A stretch of 64,000 nucleotides of DNA, from positions 248,001 through 312,000 of the forward strand of contig JAIUNR010000003.1 in assembly GCA_020161575.1 (NCBI GenBank), written 5' to 3'. Positions 1 through 9,632 of this stretch are shown piece by piece; positions within the stretch are counted from its first letter, which is position 1; each line of letters starts with the position of its first letter. The position numbers were made by a program, and so were the translations under genes. The notes below the pieces were generated by a model that searched no databases, was not told where the DNA came from, and saw nothing but the letters and a program-made list of their open reading frames with translations. Origin of the DNA: Pseudomonadota bacterium (GTDB lineage: Bacteria > Pseudomonadota > Alphaproteobacteria > Rhizobiales > Beijerinckiaceae).

Positions 1-35
1 TTTTAAGCGCCAACGGCCGGTTTATCGACCGGTTT

Positions 36-1232
36 TCATCCGCCTCGCACGGTCCTGCGCTCGCCCGCCGCCAGCCAGATCACCATTCCCGCCGCCACGA
101 CAAGGAAGGGGAACATCGTGAGGTTGAGGCTGGACCAGCCGAAAGCCGCGAGGATCTTGCCCGAGGACAGCGAGGCGATCGCCGTGATGCCGAAGATGAC
201 GAGATCGTTGAAGCCCTGGATCTTGTTGCGCTCGTTGGGTTTCTGCCCCTCCGCGACCATGCTTGTCGCGCCGACGAAGGCGAAGTTCCACCCCACGCCG
301 AGCAGGATCAACGCAACGAAGAAATGCTCGAGCGAGATGCCGGATATCGCAACCAGCGCGCAGGCCCCGAGAATCGCGAGCCCCGTCAGCATCACGGGGT
401 AAACACCCCAGCGCGCGATAAGATGGCCGGTAAAGAAGCCGGGCAGATACATCCCCACGATATGCCACTGGATGCCCAGCGCGGCATCGGTGGTCGTGAG
501 CGCGCAACCGATCATCGCAAGCGGCGCGGCAGTCATGATCAGGTTCATCAACGCCTGCGCGATGGCGCCGGACAGGATCGCGACCTTGAGCCGGTGTGAT
601 TTGAGGATCTCGCGCAAGGGGCGCGCCGGCGCCTGGTTGTTGACAGCCGGCGGCGGGCCGTCGCGGTAGGCGAAGAGGCACAGGAGGGCCAGAAGCGCGA
701 CAGCCGACTGGAAAAGATAGCTCGGCAGGAAGGTGAAGGGCGGGAAGAGATCCTTGGAGTAGATGACAAGCTGCGGCCCCACGAAAGCCGATGCCACCCC
801 GCCCAGAAGCACATAGGAAATCACGCGCGGCCGAAAGGCCGGGCTGGCATTGTCGGTCGCCCCGAAGCGATAGGAGATCACGAATGCCTGATAGGCACCG
901 CACAAGGCCGCAGCCAGCATGAAGGTAACGAACAAGCCTTCGCGGATTGAATAGGCAGCAACCAGCCCCGCGAGAATGCCCAGAACCGTGCCGGTCTGGT
1001 AGGCGAGGCGACGACCGAACCGGCGTGCGAGAAACGCTGCGGGCATGGTGGTCGCCGCCGTTCCGAGCACGAAAGCGGTGATCGGCGCCGTCGCCCATTC
1101 CGGCGAGGGGCCGAGGCTCTGGCCGACAATCGCGCCGGTTGAAAACAGCACGGCGGCATTCGCGCCGGCGAAAACGGAGGCGAATGCCAGGACAACGGCA
1201 TTCCTGCGCGCCAGCGCATCATCAAAGGGCAT
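36..1232 (-). CDS. MFS transporter, substrate unknown
   Basis: This gene encodes a 398-residue inner-membrane protein with about twelve hydrophobic segments and the usual MFS split: two six-helix halves joined by a polar loop near residues 190-205. The loop after the second helix (ARRFGRR) matches the MFS signature region. I chose the ATG at 1232 because an AGGA ribosome-binding motif lies upstream; the longer open frame to 1346 would run into the end of thiL. It lies 53 bases after thiL on the same strand and may be cotranscribed. The substrate cannot be read from the sequence, and a thiamine link is only a guess from position. Confidence 0.8.
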   Translation of the reverse strand: MPFDDALARRNAVVLAFASVFAGANAAVLFSTGAIVGQSLGPSPEWATAPITAFVLGTAATTMPAAFLARRFGRRLAYQTGTVLGILAGLVAAYSIREGLFVTFMLAAALCGAYQAFVISYRFGATDNASPAFRPRVISYVLLGGVASAFVGPQLVIYSKDLFPPFTFLPSYLFQSAVALLALLCLFAYRDGPPPAVNNQAPARPLREILKSHRLKVAILSGAIAQALMNLIMTAAPLAMIGCALTTTDAALGIQWHIVGMYLPGFFTGHLIARWGVYPVMLTGLAILGACALVAISGISLEHFFVALILLGVGWNFAFVGATSMVAEGQKPNERNKIQGFNDLVIFGITAIASLSSGKILAAFGWSSLNLTMFPFLVVAAGMVIWLAAGERRTVRGG

Positions 1233-1285
1233 GTCAGATCCTGCGGCTGCGTGGGAGGGGCAGACGGAAGCCGCCGCTCCACGCG

Positions 1286-2269
1286 CTAGAAATGGGTGTA
1301 GGAACGCCGGGCGAAATCGCGCGGCCGGCCATCCGGGCCAAGCCAAGTCTTTTCCGTTCCGACGCTGTCGAGTTGGCCTATCTTCGCAACCGGAACGCCG
1401 GCGCGCAAGGCTTCTTTGATGAAACGCATCTCCTTGCCCGGCGGGATGGCCGCCAGGATTTCGTAGTCGTCACCGCCTGTGAGGATGACGTCGATCAGGG
1501 ATGCATCGAGCGCTAGCGCCGCGCGGGCCGCATCCGAAAGCGGGACATCGCCGATCGAGATGGTCCGGCCGAGTGCCGCGGCGAGCTTGTCGCAATCCCC
1601 CACCAGCCCGTCGGAGATATCCATCGCCGCGCTGGCATGGGCGAGCAGCACGGGCGCAAGCGCAAGACGCGGTTGCGGATGAAGATAACGATCGAGCAGG
1701 AAATCGCGATGGTTCGGGAGAAGCGCCTTCGCCCAGGCGGAATCTGGCTCAAGGCGCAGCCGCAATCCCAGAGCGGCATCGCCGATCGTCCCGGAGACAT
1801 AGAGCGCATCTCCGGCTTCGCCGCTCTGGCGTCGCACCATCCGCCCGGTCGGCACCTCCCCGAAAGCGGTGATGCAGAAAAAGGCCTGCCCCGTCTTCAC
1901 CGTATCCCCGCCGAGCAGGACGCAGCCATGCGTCCGGCTCTCCTGCGCAAGCGCCGGCGCGAAGACCTCGAAAAACGCCTCGTTCTGCCTCTTCCCGCGC
2001 CCGAGCGCGAGCAGGAAACCGCGCGGAACCGCCCCCTTGGCGGCCAGATCCGACAGGTTCACCCGCAAGATCTTGCGGGCGATCGCGTCCGGCGGGTCAT
2101 GGGGAAAGAAATGCACGCCCTCGACAAGCGCATCCTTGGTGACGACAAGATCGCAGCCCTTGCGCGGCGTGAAGGCCGCCGCATCGTCGAGAAGCCCGAA
2201 GGCGCCCTCACCGCTCATCGGCGCGAAATAGCGGGCGATCAGCTCGAATTCCGAGAGGATCGCCGTCAT
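1286..2269 (-). CDS. thiL: Thiamine-monophosphate kinase
   Basis: ThiL phosphorylates thiamine monophosphate to the cofactor thiamine diphosphate in the cytoplasm. The 327-residue protein has the expected length for the AIR synthase-like superfamily. Visible hallmarks are the N-terminal GEGAFGLLDDAA segment, KDALVEGVHFF, the LSDLAAKGA helix and the DISDGLVGD loop that coordinates magnesium-ATP. It follows nusB by 15 bases, and the thiL-nusB-ribH order is common in Proteobacteria, so it is probably the distal part of the riboflavin/nusB operon. Confidence 0.95.
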   Translation of the reverse strand: MTAILSEFELIARYFAPMSGEGAFGLLDDAAAFTPRKGCDLVVTKDALVEGVHFFPHDPPDAIARKILRVNLSDLAAKGAVPRGFLLALGRGKRQNEAFFEVFAPALAQESRTHGCVLLGGDTVKTGQAFFCITAFGEVPTGRMVRRQSGEAGDALYVSGTIGDAALGLRLRLEPDSAWAKALLPNHRDFLLDRYLHPQPRLALAPVLLAHASAAMDISDGLVGDCDKLAAALGRTISIGDVPLSDAARAALALDASLIDVILTGGDDYEILAAIPPGKEMRFIKEALRAGVPVAKIGQLDSVGTEKTWLGPDGRPRDFARRSYTHF

Positions 2270-2284
2270 CTCCGCGCCTCCGCT

Positions 2285-2773
2285 TTAGCTCTGGCGTGAC
2301 GGCCGCGCGAGCTCTTCCGCGCGGTCTTCCTTGGCGAGACGATCGAGCACGGCGTTGATCATGCCGACCTCATCCCGATCGAGGAACGCCGAAGCGATAT
2401 CGACATATTCCGAAATCGCCACACGCACAGGCGTTTCGGCCCTGTGCATCAATTCATATGTGCCCGCGCGCAAAACCGCCCGCATCAGCGCCTCGATCCG
2501 CTTGAGCGGCCAGCCATCGGCAAGCAGCGTATCGATACGGCGGTCGATCGCGATCTGCTCGCCCAGAACCCCCTCGACAAGCTGACGGAAGAGCTTGCCC
2601 TCGGCGGGTTTGTACTGATCGCCCTCGATCTCGCGCCCCATCCAGAAGCTCTCGAATTCAGCGAAAACTTCGTTGAGCCCCTTCGCGGCGATTTCCATCT
2701 GATAAAGCGCCTGAACCGCCGCAAGGCGGGCAGCCGACCTTTTCTCTCCACGCGAGGCGAGCGTCTTCGTCAT
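2285..2773 (-). CDS. nusB: Transcription antitermination factor NusB
   Basis: NusB binds boxA RNA with NusE (S10) and supports antitermination on ribosomal RNA operons. This 162-residue, all-helical protein has the family N-terminus ([16 protein letters not shown]) and the conserved C-terminal helix [14 protein letters not shown]. Its start overlaps the stop of ribH by four bases (2770-2773), which indicates translational coupling. The ribH-nusB-thiL order is standard. Confidence 0.96.
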   Translation of the reverse strand: MTKTLASRGEKRSAARLAAVQALYQMEIAAKGLNEVFAEFESFWMGREIEGDQYKPAEGKLFRQLVEGVLGEQIAIDRRIDTLLADGWPLKRIEALMRAVLRAGTYELMHRAETPVRVAISEYVDIASAFLDRDEVGMINAVLDRLAKEDRAEELARPSRQS

Positions 2774-3255
2774 CGCGATGGTCCCATCTTGAGCGCATGG
2801 AGCGCCAGTGCGGCGCGCGCGGCATCGCCACCCTTGTCCGACTTGGCAGGATTGGCGCGCGTTTCCGCCTGATCGTGATTTTCCACCGTGAGGATGCCGT
2901 TGCCGAAAGCAAGACGGCGACGGCTCGCAAGCGCGATCAATTCGCGCGCACTCTCGTTGGAGACAATCTCATAATGCGTCGTCTCGCCGCGGATCACCAC
3001 GCCGAGCGCGACATAGCCGTCGATACGGCGCAGGCCGGCTTCGACCTGATGCTGGAGGATCTCGATGGCGACCGGGATTTCAAGTGCTCCCGGAACCGTG
3101 ACAACTTCCACGCTCGCGCCCGCCTTCTCAAGCGCCGCGCGCGCACCGGCGATCAGCATATCGTTGAGATCGTCGTAAAAGCGCCCTTCCACCAGCACGA
3201 AATGCGCGCCGGCGGCATCGAAATCAGGAAGGGCGCGGCGCGCGGCCTCGGCCAT
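2770..3255 (-). CDS. ribH: 6,7-dimethyl-8-ribityllumazine synthase
   Basis: RibH condenses 5-amino-6-ribitylaminouracil with 3,4-dihydroxy-2-butanone 4-phosphate, the penultimate riboflavin step. The 161-residue protein shows the substrate loop [12 protein letters not shown] and the [14 protein letters not shown] segment that carries the catalytic His. The later stretch [16 protein letters not shown] matches the family end region. It lies 38 bases after ribE and overlaps nusB by four bases. I see no FMN riboswitch upstream in this gene block. Confidence 0.95.
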   Translation of the reverse strand: MAEAARRALPDFDAAGAHFVLVEGRFYDDLNDMLIAGARAALEKAGASVEVVTVPGALEIPVAIEILQHQVEAGLRRIDGYVALGVVIRGETTHYEIVSNESARELIALASRRRLAFGNGILTVENHDQAETRANPAKSDKGGDAARAALALHALKMGPSR

Positions 3256-3293
3256 GGGCTTTGTCTCCGGTTGAGAGAAGCGGGATAGAGCGC

Positions 3294-3938
3294 TTAAGCT
3301 GTTTGCGCAAGGCGCGCGGCATAGCGCGCCATGAGATCAACTTCAAGGTGAACCTTGTCGCCGGCCTCGCTTCTCCCGAATGTCGTGACCTTGAGCGTGT
3401 GGGGAATGAGCAGCACCGAGAACAGGTCATCCTCGACATTGTTCACGGTCAGCGACACCCCATCGAGCACGACGGAGCCTTTCGTGGCGATGAAGCGGTG
3501 AAGCGGCTTGGGCGCGCGCAGGGTGAAGCGGGCGGTTGCGCCCCAATTCGCGTCGTCGGGTGTCACTTCCTCGCGGGTGACGATCTCGGCCAGTGCATCG
3601 ACATGCCCCGTGACGATATGCCCCCCCAATTCGTCACCGAGTTTCAGTGCCCGTTCGAGATTGACCTTGGTGCCTACCCGCCATTCGCCCGCCAAGGTGA
3701 GGCGAAGGGTCTCCGCCGCCGCCTCGACCTCGAACCAGCTTCCGGGATGCGTATCGCCCGCGCCATGGCTCGCGGCGCCGCGATGCGTGACGGTGAGGCA
3801 GATTCCCGCGCAGGCGATGGAAGCGCCGATCGCGATGCCCTGCGCCTCGTATGCGCTGGCGATGCGGAAGCGGCGCAGCTTGCCCTCCCCCTCCGCATGG
3901 ATGATCTCGCCGATATCCGTCACGATGCCGGTGAACAT
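3294..3938 (-). CDS. ribE: Riboflavin synthase, alpha subunit
   Basis: This enzyme dismutates two 6,7-dimethyl-8-ribityllumazine molecules into riboflavin and the pyrimidine precursor. The 214-residue protein starts with the family signature [12 protein letters not shown] and contains two lumazine-binding repeats, the first ending near GHVD. I chose 3938 because MFTG is the canonical N-terminus and its ATG overlaps the ribD stop by one base (TGATG); a longer in-frame extension to 4094 lies inside ribD and is not believable. In some nomenclatures this gene is called ribC. Confidence 0.94.
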   Translation of the reverse strand: MFTGIVTDIGEIIHAEGEGKLRRFRIASAYEAQGIAIGASIACAGICLTVTHRGAASHGAGDTHPGSWFEVEAAAETLRLTLAGEWRVGTKVNLERALKLGDELGGHIVTGHVDALAEIVTREEVTPDDANWGATARFTLRAPKPLHRFIATKGSVVLDGVSLTVNNVEDDLFSVLLIPHTLKVTTFGRSEAGDKVHLEVDLMARYAARLAQTA

Positions 3939-5047
3939 CAGCTTTCCTTTCTGTAGATTTCCAGCTTGTCTGCATCGAGAAGGCGGCTTTCCACGCAGAT
4001 GGCGCTCCGGCGCCATTGCGCAAGGGCCGGCCCCAGCGCCGCGAGTCCCTGCCCGGCATTGGCCGGGCCGGTAAGCAGGACAAGTTCGTCGCACAGCCCG
4101 GCCGCCGCGATGGCATTCGCAAGATCGGAACCGGCCTCGACCAGCACCCGCGTGATCCCGCGCGCGCCCAAAGCCGCGAGGAGCGCGCCAAGATCGAGAT
4201 GCCCGCCGCTCTCCGGCACGCCCATGACCTCTATTCCGGCAAGACCTGCCAGCCGCGTTGTGAGGTCACCGGGCGCCGCCGTGGCGACGAGAACCGGCAC
4301 GCGCGCCGCGTCCCGCGCGATCCGGCAGGCGGGATCGAAACGCCCGCGCGTATCGGCAATCACCCGCAGCGGAGAATGATCCGCCATGCCGGGCAGGCGG
4401 CAATCAAGCAGCGGGTCATCGGCGATCACGGTGCCTATTCCGGTCACCAATGCATCCGCCCCCGCGCGCAGGCGATGCGTGTAGGCGCGCGCAAGCTCTC
4501 CCGTGATCGCGATCGGCTTGCGATCCGCCGTTCCCGCGAAACCATCCGCGCTCATGGCCATCTTCACCTGCACGAAGGGGCGCCCCAGCCTTACACGCTG
4601 GCAATGGCCGCGATTGAGCCGCCCCGCCTCTTCCGCAAGCACGCCTTCGACAACCGCGACCCCTGCCGCGCGCAGCCGCGCCGCGCCCTCGCCGGCTGCA
4701 AAGGGGGACGGGTCCGGCGCACCGATCACCACGCGGGCGATTCCCGCCTCCAGCACCCTCTCCGTGCAGGAAGGGCCATAATAGGTCTGCGAACGCTTCG
4801 CGCAGGGTTCGAGCGTTACATAAAGTGTCGCGCCGCGCGCCGCCGCGCCGGCGGCATCGAGCGCGCGGGCCTCGGCATGCGGGCGTCCGCCTTTCGCCGT
4901 TCTTCCCCTGGCCAGAATCCGTGGCGGGTCTCGGCTCTCATCCACGACAAGCGCGGCGACGGAAGGCATCGGCGCGGTATTTCCCAAGCCGCGCGCCGCG
5001 AAGGCAAGGGCCGCGCGCATGAAGGCGACATCGCGATTGGATGACAT
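3938..5047 (-). CDS. ribD: Bifunctional riboflavin deaminase/reductase
   Basis: RibD performs two consecutive steps of riboflavin synthesis: deamination of the pyrimidine and NADPH-dependent reduction of the ribosyl side chain. The 369-residue protein has an N-terminal cytidine-deaminase-like zinc site (HAEARALDAAG, then EPCAKRSQTYYGPSC) and a C-terminal DHFR-like reductase domain with GADALVTGIGTVIADDP. It overlaps nrdR by one base upstream and ribE by one base downstream, so nrdR-ribD-ribE are tightly coupled. Confidence 0.95.
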   Translation of the reverse strand: MSSNRDVAFMRAALAFAARGLGNTAPMPSVAALVVDESRDPPRILARGRTAKGGRPHAEARALDAAGAAARGATLYVTLEPCAKRSQTYYGPSCTERVLEAGIARVVIGAPDPSPFAAGEGAARLRAAGVAVVEGVLAEEAGRLNRGHCQRVRLGRPFVQVKMAMSADGFAGTADRKPIAITGELARAYTHRLRAGADALVTGIGTVIADDPLLDCRLPGMADHSPLRVIADTRGRFDPACRIARDAARVPVLVATAAPGDLTTRLAGLAGIEVMGVPESGGHLDLGALLAALGARGITRVLVEAGSDLANAIAAAGLCDELVLLTGPANAGQGLAALGPALAQWRRSAICVESRLLDADKLEIYRKES

Positions 5048-5529
5048 TATTCGTCGCCCCTCGCGGCTGGATCGCGCGGCTCGGCTGCGAGTTCATCGAT
5101 CAGCGCCCCGAATTCCTTGGCTTCGCGGAAGTTGCGATAGACCGAGGCGAAACGGACATAGGCGATATCGTCGAGGGTCTTCAGCCCATCCATCACGAGA
5201 TTGCCGATTTCCTCGCTGGTTACCTCGCCTTCGCCCTGGCTTTCGAGCTGGCGGACAACACCGTTGATCAATCGCTCGATCCGCTCCGGGTCAACGGGTC
5301 GTTTGCGCAGGGCAACCTCGATGGAGCGGGCGAGCTTGTCGCGGTCGAATGGCGTCCGACGCCCCGAACGCTTCACAACGGTCAATTCACGCAGCTGGAT
5401 GCGCTCGAAAGTCGTGAAACGGCCGCCGCAATCCGGGCAGATCCGCCGGCGACGGATGGCCGAATGGTCTTCCGTCGGGCGGCTGTCCTTCACCTGGGTA
5501 TCGAGCGAACCGCAATAAGGGCAGCGCAT
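5047..5529 (-). CDS. nrdR: Transcriptional repressor NrdR
   Basis: NrdR represses ribonucleotide reductase genes in response to ATP/dATP. The 160-residue protein begins with a zinc ribbon (CPYC at residues 3-6, CPDCGGRF near 34) followed by an ATP-cone domain with [16 protein letters not shown]. The length is typical. It sits between glyA and ribD, as it often does in Alphaproteobacteria. I did not identify an NrdR box in this window, and no ribonucleotide reductase gene is present here. Confidence 0.96.
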   Translation of the reverse strand: MRCPYCGSLDTQVKDSRPTEDHSAIRRRRICPDCGGRFTTFERIQLRELTVVKRSGRRTPFDRDKLARSIEVALRKRPVDPERIERLINGVVRQLESQGEGEVTSEEIGNLVMDGLKTLDDIAYVRFASVYRNFREAKEFGALIDELAAEPRDPAARGDE

Positions 5530-5607
5530 GCGCCTCTTTCCTCTTCAGGCTTGCCGGACCAAGGGAGCACGCCCCTATTCCCGGCATAAGCGCATGCACC
5601 TTTTTCC

Positions 5608-6900
5608 TCAATAGATCGGGAAGCGCGCGGTGAGCGCGTGAACGCGCGACTTGACCGAGGCTTCGGTGGCGGCGTTGCCCTCTTCCCCGTTCTTGGCAAG
5701 ACCGTCGATCACCTCGGCGATCAGCGCCGCGATCGCGCTGAACTCGGCGGCTCCGAAACCGCGCGAGGTCGTTGCCGGCGTGCCGAGACGGATACCCGAG
5801 GTCACCATCGGCTTTTCGGGATCGAAGGGAATGCCGTTCTTGTTGCAGGTGATATGCGCGCGTCCCAGCGCCTTTTCAGCCGCGACACCCGTAACCTTCT
5901 TGGGCCGCAGATCGACCAGCATGAGATGATTGTCCGTGCCGCCGGCGACGATGTCGAAACCATGCGACTTCAGCGCATTGGCGAGAACCTGCGCGTTGTT
6001 CACCACCTCGCGCGCATAGGTGCGGAATTCCGGCTGGAGCGCCTCGTGGAACGCCACCGCCTTCGCCGCGATCACATGCATGAGCGGCCCGCCCTGCAGG
6101 CCGGGGAAGATCGCCGAGTTGAACTTCTTCGCAAGCTCGGGATCATTGGTCATGATCATGCCGCCGCGCGGACCGCGCAGGGTCTTGTGAGTCGTCGTGG
6201 TGGCGACATGCGCATGCGGGAATGGCGAGGGATGCGCGCCACCGGCGACAAGCCCCGCGAAATGCGCGATATCCACCATGAAATAAGCACCGACAGCATC
6301 GGCGATGCGGCGGAAACCCTCGAAATCCCAGTGGCGGGAATAGGCCGAACCGCCGGCGATGATCACTTTCGGCTTGTGCTCATGGGCGAGGCGCTCGACC
6401 TCCTCCATGTCGATGAGATGCGTATCGGGCTTCACGTTGTAAGCCACGACATTGAACCACTTGCCGCTCACATTGACCGGCGCCCCATGCGTGAGGTGAC
6501 CACCAGCGGCGAGGTTCAGCCCCATGAAAGTATCGCCGGGTTTCATCAGCGCCATGAAGACGCCCTGATTCGCCTGGCTGCCCGAATTGGGCTGCACATT
6601 GACGTATTCGCAGCCGAACAGCGCCTTGGCACGGGAAATCGCGAGATTTTCCGCGATATCCACGAACTGGCAGCCGCCATAATAACGGCGGCCGGGATAG
6701 CCCTCGGCATATTTGTTGGTCAGGACCGAGCCCTGCGCCTCCAGCACCGCGCGCGAAACGATGTTCTCGGAAGCGATAAGCTCGATTTCATCACGTTGAC
6801 GACCGAGTTCGAGGCGAACGGCCTCCGCGATCTCCGGGTCGGCATCGGAAAGGCCCGCCGAGAAGAATGAGTTCGAACGGATCGAAGCAGGAGCGTTCAT
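5608..6900 (-). CDS. glyA: Serine hydroxymethyltransferase
   Basis: GlyA interconverts serine and glycine, charging tetrahydrofolate with a one-carbon unit. The 430-residue PLP enzyme shows [10 protein letters not shown] near the N-terminus, the YGGCQFVD loop, and the active-site region [16 protein letters not shown], where the Lys after TTTH holds PLP. I chose the ATG at 6900 (MNAPASIRS) because it has a GGAAG ribosome-binding motif and gives the normal family length; the frame stays open to 7065 but that extension is basic and unlike the family. It is followed by nrdR after 78 bases. Confidence 0.95.
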   Translation of the reverse strand: MNAPASIRSNSFFSAGLSDADPEIAEAVRLELGRQRDEIELIASENIVSRAVLEAQGSVLTNKYAEGYPGRRYYGGCQFVDIAENLAISRAKALFGCEYVNVQPNSGSQANQGVFMALMKPGDTFMGLNLAAGGHLTHGAPVNVSGKWFNVVAYNVKPDTHLIDMEEVERLAHEHKPKVIIAGGSAYSRHWDFEGFRRIADAVGAYFMVDIAHFAGLVAGGAHPSPFPHAHVATTTTHKTLRGPRGGMIMTNDPELAKKFNSAIFPGLQGGPLMHVIAAKAVAFHEALQPEFRTYAREVVNNAQVLANALKSHGFDIVAGGTDNHLMLVDLRPKKVTGVAAEKALGRAHITCNKNGIPFDPEKPMVTSGIRLGTPATTSRGFGAAEFSAIAALIAEVIDGLAKNGEEGNAATEASVKSRVHALTARFPIY

Positions 6901-7273
6901 GATCAACTTCCGTTGCATCCGGCCCAGGCAGGATGCCCGACCGTTATTGCCGCCCGTACCTAGTGGGAATGACGACAACGAGCAAGAGGGCCGCGGCAAA
7001 ACCAGGCGCGGCTTTTTTTCGTGGACCTTGCGGGAATTCGGCTTTTTTTCTTCGTTTGAGCGCAAAAATCACGCGAACAAAAACGCTTGTGTAAGTTGTC
7101 CACCGAGTTTGGGAGGAAAGGCAACGATTTAGAAGCCGTAGTATAATAATGTTACCAACCTCTTATAGAACCTGTTACGCTCATTACCTGTGATTAAACA
7201 AGATTAAAACTTACAAATACACATGACGACATAATAATAAAAAGAAAAACTAACCTTGTCAGGAGGCTTATTG
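6901..7273. other. Intergenic region, AT-rich in its right half
   Basis: These 373 bases hold the glyA leader (reading left) and the upstream region of the small gene at 7274. The part from about 7120 to 7260 is much richer in A and T than the rest of the window, with runs such as ataataataaaaagaaaa. Apart from a hairpin followed by a T-run near 6990-7019, I recognise no RNA family here, and no known glyA riboswitch. Confidence 0.7.
6990..7019 (+). terminator. Candidate intrinsic terminator on the plus strand
   Basis: A perfect GCCGCG/CGCGGC stem (6990-6995 and 7007-7012, 11-base loop) is followed directly by seven T residues (7013-7019). This is the form of a rho-independent terminator for plus-strand transcription. 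No plus-strand gene precedes it; glyA lies on the other strand. It could end an antisense or small RNA over the glyA leader, or it may be chance. Confidence 0.35.
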
Positions 7274-7579
7274 ATGTCAGACAGCCACATAAAACACGAC
7301 ATGACACAAGAGAAAGATGCCCTCCTCGAATATCGAGAGATATTTGCCGCCTACCTGTCGAAAGAGCCCTACATTTTTGAGGTCATGGAGGAGTTATCGA
7401 CCCTTTCACCAAGAGATCGAAAATTTATCCTTTCTGTTGTGCAGATTATCGGCGTTATGGGCTCCTTTGACGCTAACCGTGTGTCATCGGAGGCGCATGA
7501 AAAGCTGGATGATTTCCTTGCTATGCCCTTCCTGTCCAAAAGTCACAATACGCAAGGGATCGAACAAATTCTGACCTGA
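7274..7579 (+). CDS. Hypothetical protein, 101 residues
   Basis: I do not recognise this protein. It is predicted to be soluble, acidic and mostly helical, with the core LYREIFAAYLSKEPYI-like helix, a LSPRDRKFILSVVQII helix and no signal peptide or membrane segment. The ATG at 7274 is backed by a perfect AGGAGG at 7261-7266 with seven-base spacing, which makes it a convincing gene; an upstream in-frame start at 7256 precedes that site and is unlikely. The base composition is clearly more AT-rich than in neighbouring genes, hinting at transfer or a fast-evolving gene. It is followed by a ribbon-helix-helix gene on the same strand. Confidence 0.7.
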   Translation: MSDSHIKHDMTQEKDALLEYREIFAAYLSKEPYIFEVMEELSTLSPRDRKFILSVVQIIGVMGSFDANRVSSEAHEKLDDFLAMPFLSKSHNTQGIEQILT

Positions 7580-7669
7580 TCGAAACTGAAATGGTTTCAG
7601 ATCTAGCATTCTTCGCGATCGCGTCGAAGAACTCCGGCGCGCCCGCAAATCCTGCGTCAAAGGCATTCA

Positions 7670-7993
7670 ATGTTGAGCTTGTTTACGGGGGCGAATCCCG
7701 AACTATGGCAGTCGCGATCGCGCTCGATCCGGATTGCGGGAGTCGTGACGAGCATTCGTCTGGAAAATATTTTCTGGCGAACGCTTGAGGGAATTGCGGC
7801 GGAATATAAGGTTTCACTGCCGAATTTCGTCGGGCGCCTTTATGAGGAATCTCTCGAGGCAGGCCACGACAAGAATAATTTCACATCATTCCTCCGCGTG
7901 AGTGCGATGTACTACACGCTCAAGGAGAATCCGAAGGAGCCGCTGCCGGATCAGATCCTGTCGCAGGGGACGCTTTGGTCGCGCGATAAATAG
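7670..7993 (+). CDS. Ribbon-helix-helix domain protein
   Basis: The 107-residue protein matches the alphaproteobacterial ribbon-helix-helix family (RHH_4-like), with the strand-helix-helix core SIRLENIFWRTLEGIAAEY followed by VSLPNFVGRLYEE and NFTSFLRVSAMYY. The N-terminus LFTGANPELWQSRSRSIRI also fits that family. Such proteins are presumed DNA-binding regulators, but their targets are mostly unknown. An AAAGG motif precedes the ATG. It converges on the L,D-transpeptidase gene, with 21 bases between the stops. Confidence 0.8.
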   Translation: MLSLFTGANPELWQSRSRSIRIAGVVTSIRLENIFWRTLEGIAAEYKVSLPNFVGRLYEESLEAGHDKNNFTSFLRVSAMYYTLKENPKEPLPDQILSQGTLWSRDK

Positions 7994-8014
7994 GGAGCAG
8001 CAGGCCGAGGACCG

Positions 8015-9313
8015 TTATTCCGGCCTGTCATCCCCCTCGCGCAGGGCTTCGGTGAGCGCGCCTGGGCCAACTCCGTCGCGACCATAGATATCGTCGCGGA
8101 ACTGGATAATCCCCTCCGGCGTGCCCCATGCAGTGATGTAGACCCAATAGACGGGAATCGGCTCACGCGGGCGCGCATCGATGCGCTGGCCAGAACGCAG
8201 GGCGGTATCGATCGCGTCGCGCGTCCATTGCGGATTGTCCTGCAAGATCCAATAGATATAGTCACGGACATTCTGGACGCGCACGCATCCTGAGGAAACG
8301 AAGCGATAATCGTCGCCGAAAATCCCCTTGGCCGGCGTATCATGCATGTAAACGCCATGCGGATTGGCAATATTGATCCGCACGAAACCCAGAGAATTGT
8401 ATTCCCCGCCGGGATCCTGCCGGAACATATACTGAGTGGCTTCCTCGGTGCTCCAGTTCACCTGCGCCGGTGGAATTTCCTGCCCCTGACGGTTGATGAT
8501 GCGGATTTTCTGCTCCGTGAGGTAGTTCGGATTCTTGCGCATCAAGGGGATCAGGTCCTTCTTGATGATCGAAGCCGGCACCGTCCAGAACGGATTGAAG
8601 TTCACGTCGAGGATTTTGGCGTTCATGATCGGCGATTGCCGATCCACCTTGCCCACGCCCGCGACATGGCGCGTGGCGACCGTGCCGTTCTCCACGGTCT
8701 CGATATAGGCGGCGGGAATATTCGTCGTCACATGGCGCGACCCGAGATTGCCGCTATAGGAGCGCAGGCGTACGAGGTTGACCTCGAGCTGCTTGAGACG
8801 GATCTGAGCGGATGTATTGAGCGCTGCGAAGGTCTGCGCCCCAACGGTCCCCGTCGGAGTGAGGCCATGGCGGGCCTGATAGCGCTTGACGGCCTGATCC
8901 ACATAGGAATCGAAGACATTCGAATTGCCGGCATTGGACGACAGATCGCCAAGCTCGATCAACCGCTGGCGAAGCTCCTGCACGTTGGCATGGCGTGTGC
9001 CCAGCGTGAGGCGCTGGTTGGAGGGAAGCGGCGTGTGTCCGCCGCGTGCCACGATTTCCTGATAGACACGGATCGCGCCTTCGGTCGCCTGCACCGTTGC
9101 CTGCGAAAGAATGGGGTGCGCGGTGATGATGTTTCGTGTTTTCTGGCCGCCGGCATCATAGCTCTGCGCCCACTCGGCCTGCCCGCCAACGGTCCCGCTC
9201 TGCGCGAGGGCCGGGCCGAACCAGCCCGCGCCGAGAAGCCCGGCAGCGCCAGCGATGAAACGCCGGCGATCCGCCTCTGGACCCGTACCGGTGATCTTGA
9301 TCTCGCGCGCCAT
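8015..9313 (-). CDS. L,D-transpeptidase, YkuD family, exported
   Basis: The 432-residue protein forms or exchanges 3-3 peptide cross-links, or attaches proteins to peptidoglycan, in the periplasm. It has a Tat-like signal (DRRRFIAGAAGLLGAGW near residue 16), a peptidoglycan-binding repeat (about residues 120-165) and a YkuD catalytic domain with HDTPAKGIFGDD and the active-site motif SSGCVRV. I chose 9313 because AAGGAG lies just upstream; an in-frame start at 9355 exists. It lies downstream of an LdtR-type regulator, matching the ldtR-ldtP arrangement described in Rhizobiales, so it is a likely LdtP counterpart. Confidence 0.9.
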   Translation of the reverse strand: MAREIKITGTGPEADRRRFIAGAAGLLGAGWFGPALAQSGTVGGQAEWAQSYDAGGQKTRNIITAHPILSQATVQATEGAIRVYQEIVARGGHTPLPSNQRLTLGTRHANVQELRQRLIELGDLSSNAGNSNVFDSYVDQAVKRYQARHGLTPTGTVGAQTFAALNTSAQIRLKQLEVNLVRLRSYSGNLGSRHVTTNIPAAYIETVENGTVATRHVAGVGKVDRQSPIMNAKILDVNFNPFWTVPASIIKKDLIPLMRKNPNYLTEQKIRIINRQGQEIPPAQVNWSTEEATQYMFRQDPGGEYNSLGFVRINIANPHGVYMHDTPAKGIFGDDYRFVSSGCVRVQNVRDYIYWILQDNPQWTRDAIDTALRSGQRIDARPREPIPVYWVYITAWGTPEGIIQFRDDIYGRDGVGPGALTEALREGDDRPE

Positions 9314-9632
9314 TTCCCGCTCCTTCAGGCTGTCAGGGCCTCTGCCGACATCCATAGTCAGGCTTCCTTAACCAAGGATGATCGCCTGCACCGGAAGCGG
9401 TGCTCCGTCAACAGGATATGGAAAGCCGCGACTCTCAGGCGAAAATGTGGCGCGCCCATCCGATCACGCGCTTCTCACGTCCTCGTTACCATAGACAAGA
9501 CAAAAGCCCACCGGAAGGCGGGCTTTTCCTGCTGGGCAAACCGGCAGCGCGCTCACCCGCGCGCAGCCAGTCCTGCCCTCTGATATGGTCAACGCGTTCC
9601 GCAAAAGCGGGTCGGCATCAAACCGACTTGCG
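9314..9632. other. Intergenic region between ldtR and the L,D-transpeptidase
   Basis: These 319 bases contain the ldtR terminator hairpin (9502-9527) and, to its left, the presumed transpeptidase promoter. A short dyad TCCTT-AACC-AAGGA lies near 9365-9380. I see no open frame or RNA gene that I can support. Confidence 0.6.
9502..9527 (-). terminator. Intrinsic terminator after ldtR
   Basis: An 11-base-pair stem with one mismatch (AAAAGCCCACC against GGCGGGCTTTT) closes a GGAA loop. The stem ends in A/T runs on both sides, so it may work in both directions, but ldtR on the minus strand is the natural upstream gene. Confidence 0.7.

Noticed and set aside
6901-7273. Riboswitch upstream of glyA
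   Set aside because: The leader has no recognisable glycine, SAM, ZTP or other known riboswitch core, so I kept only the hairpin.
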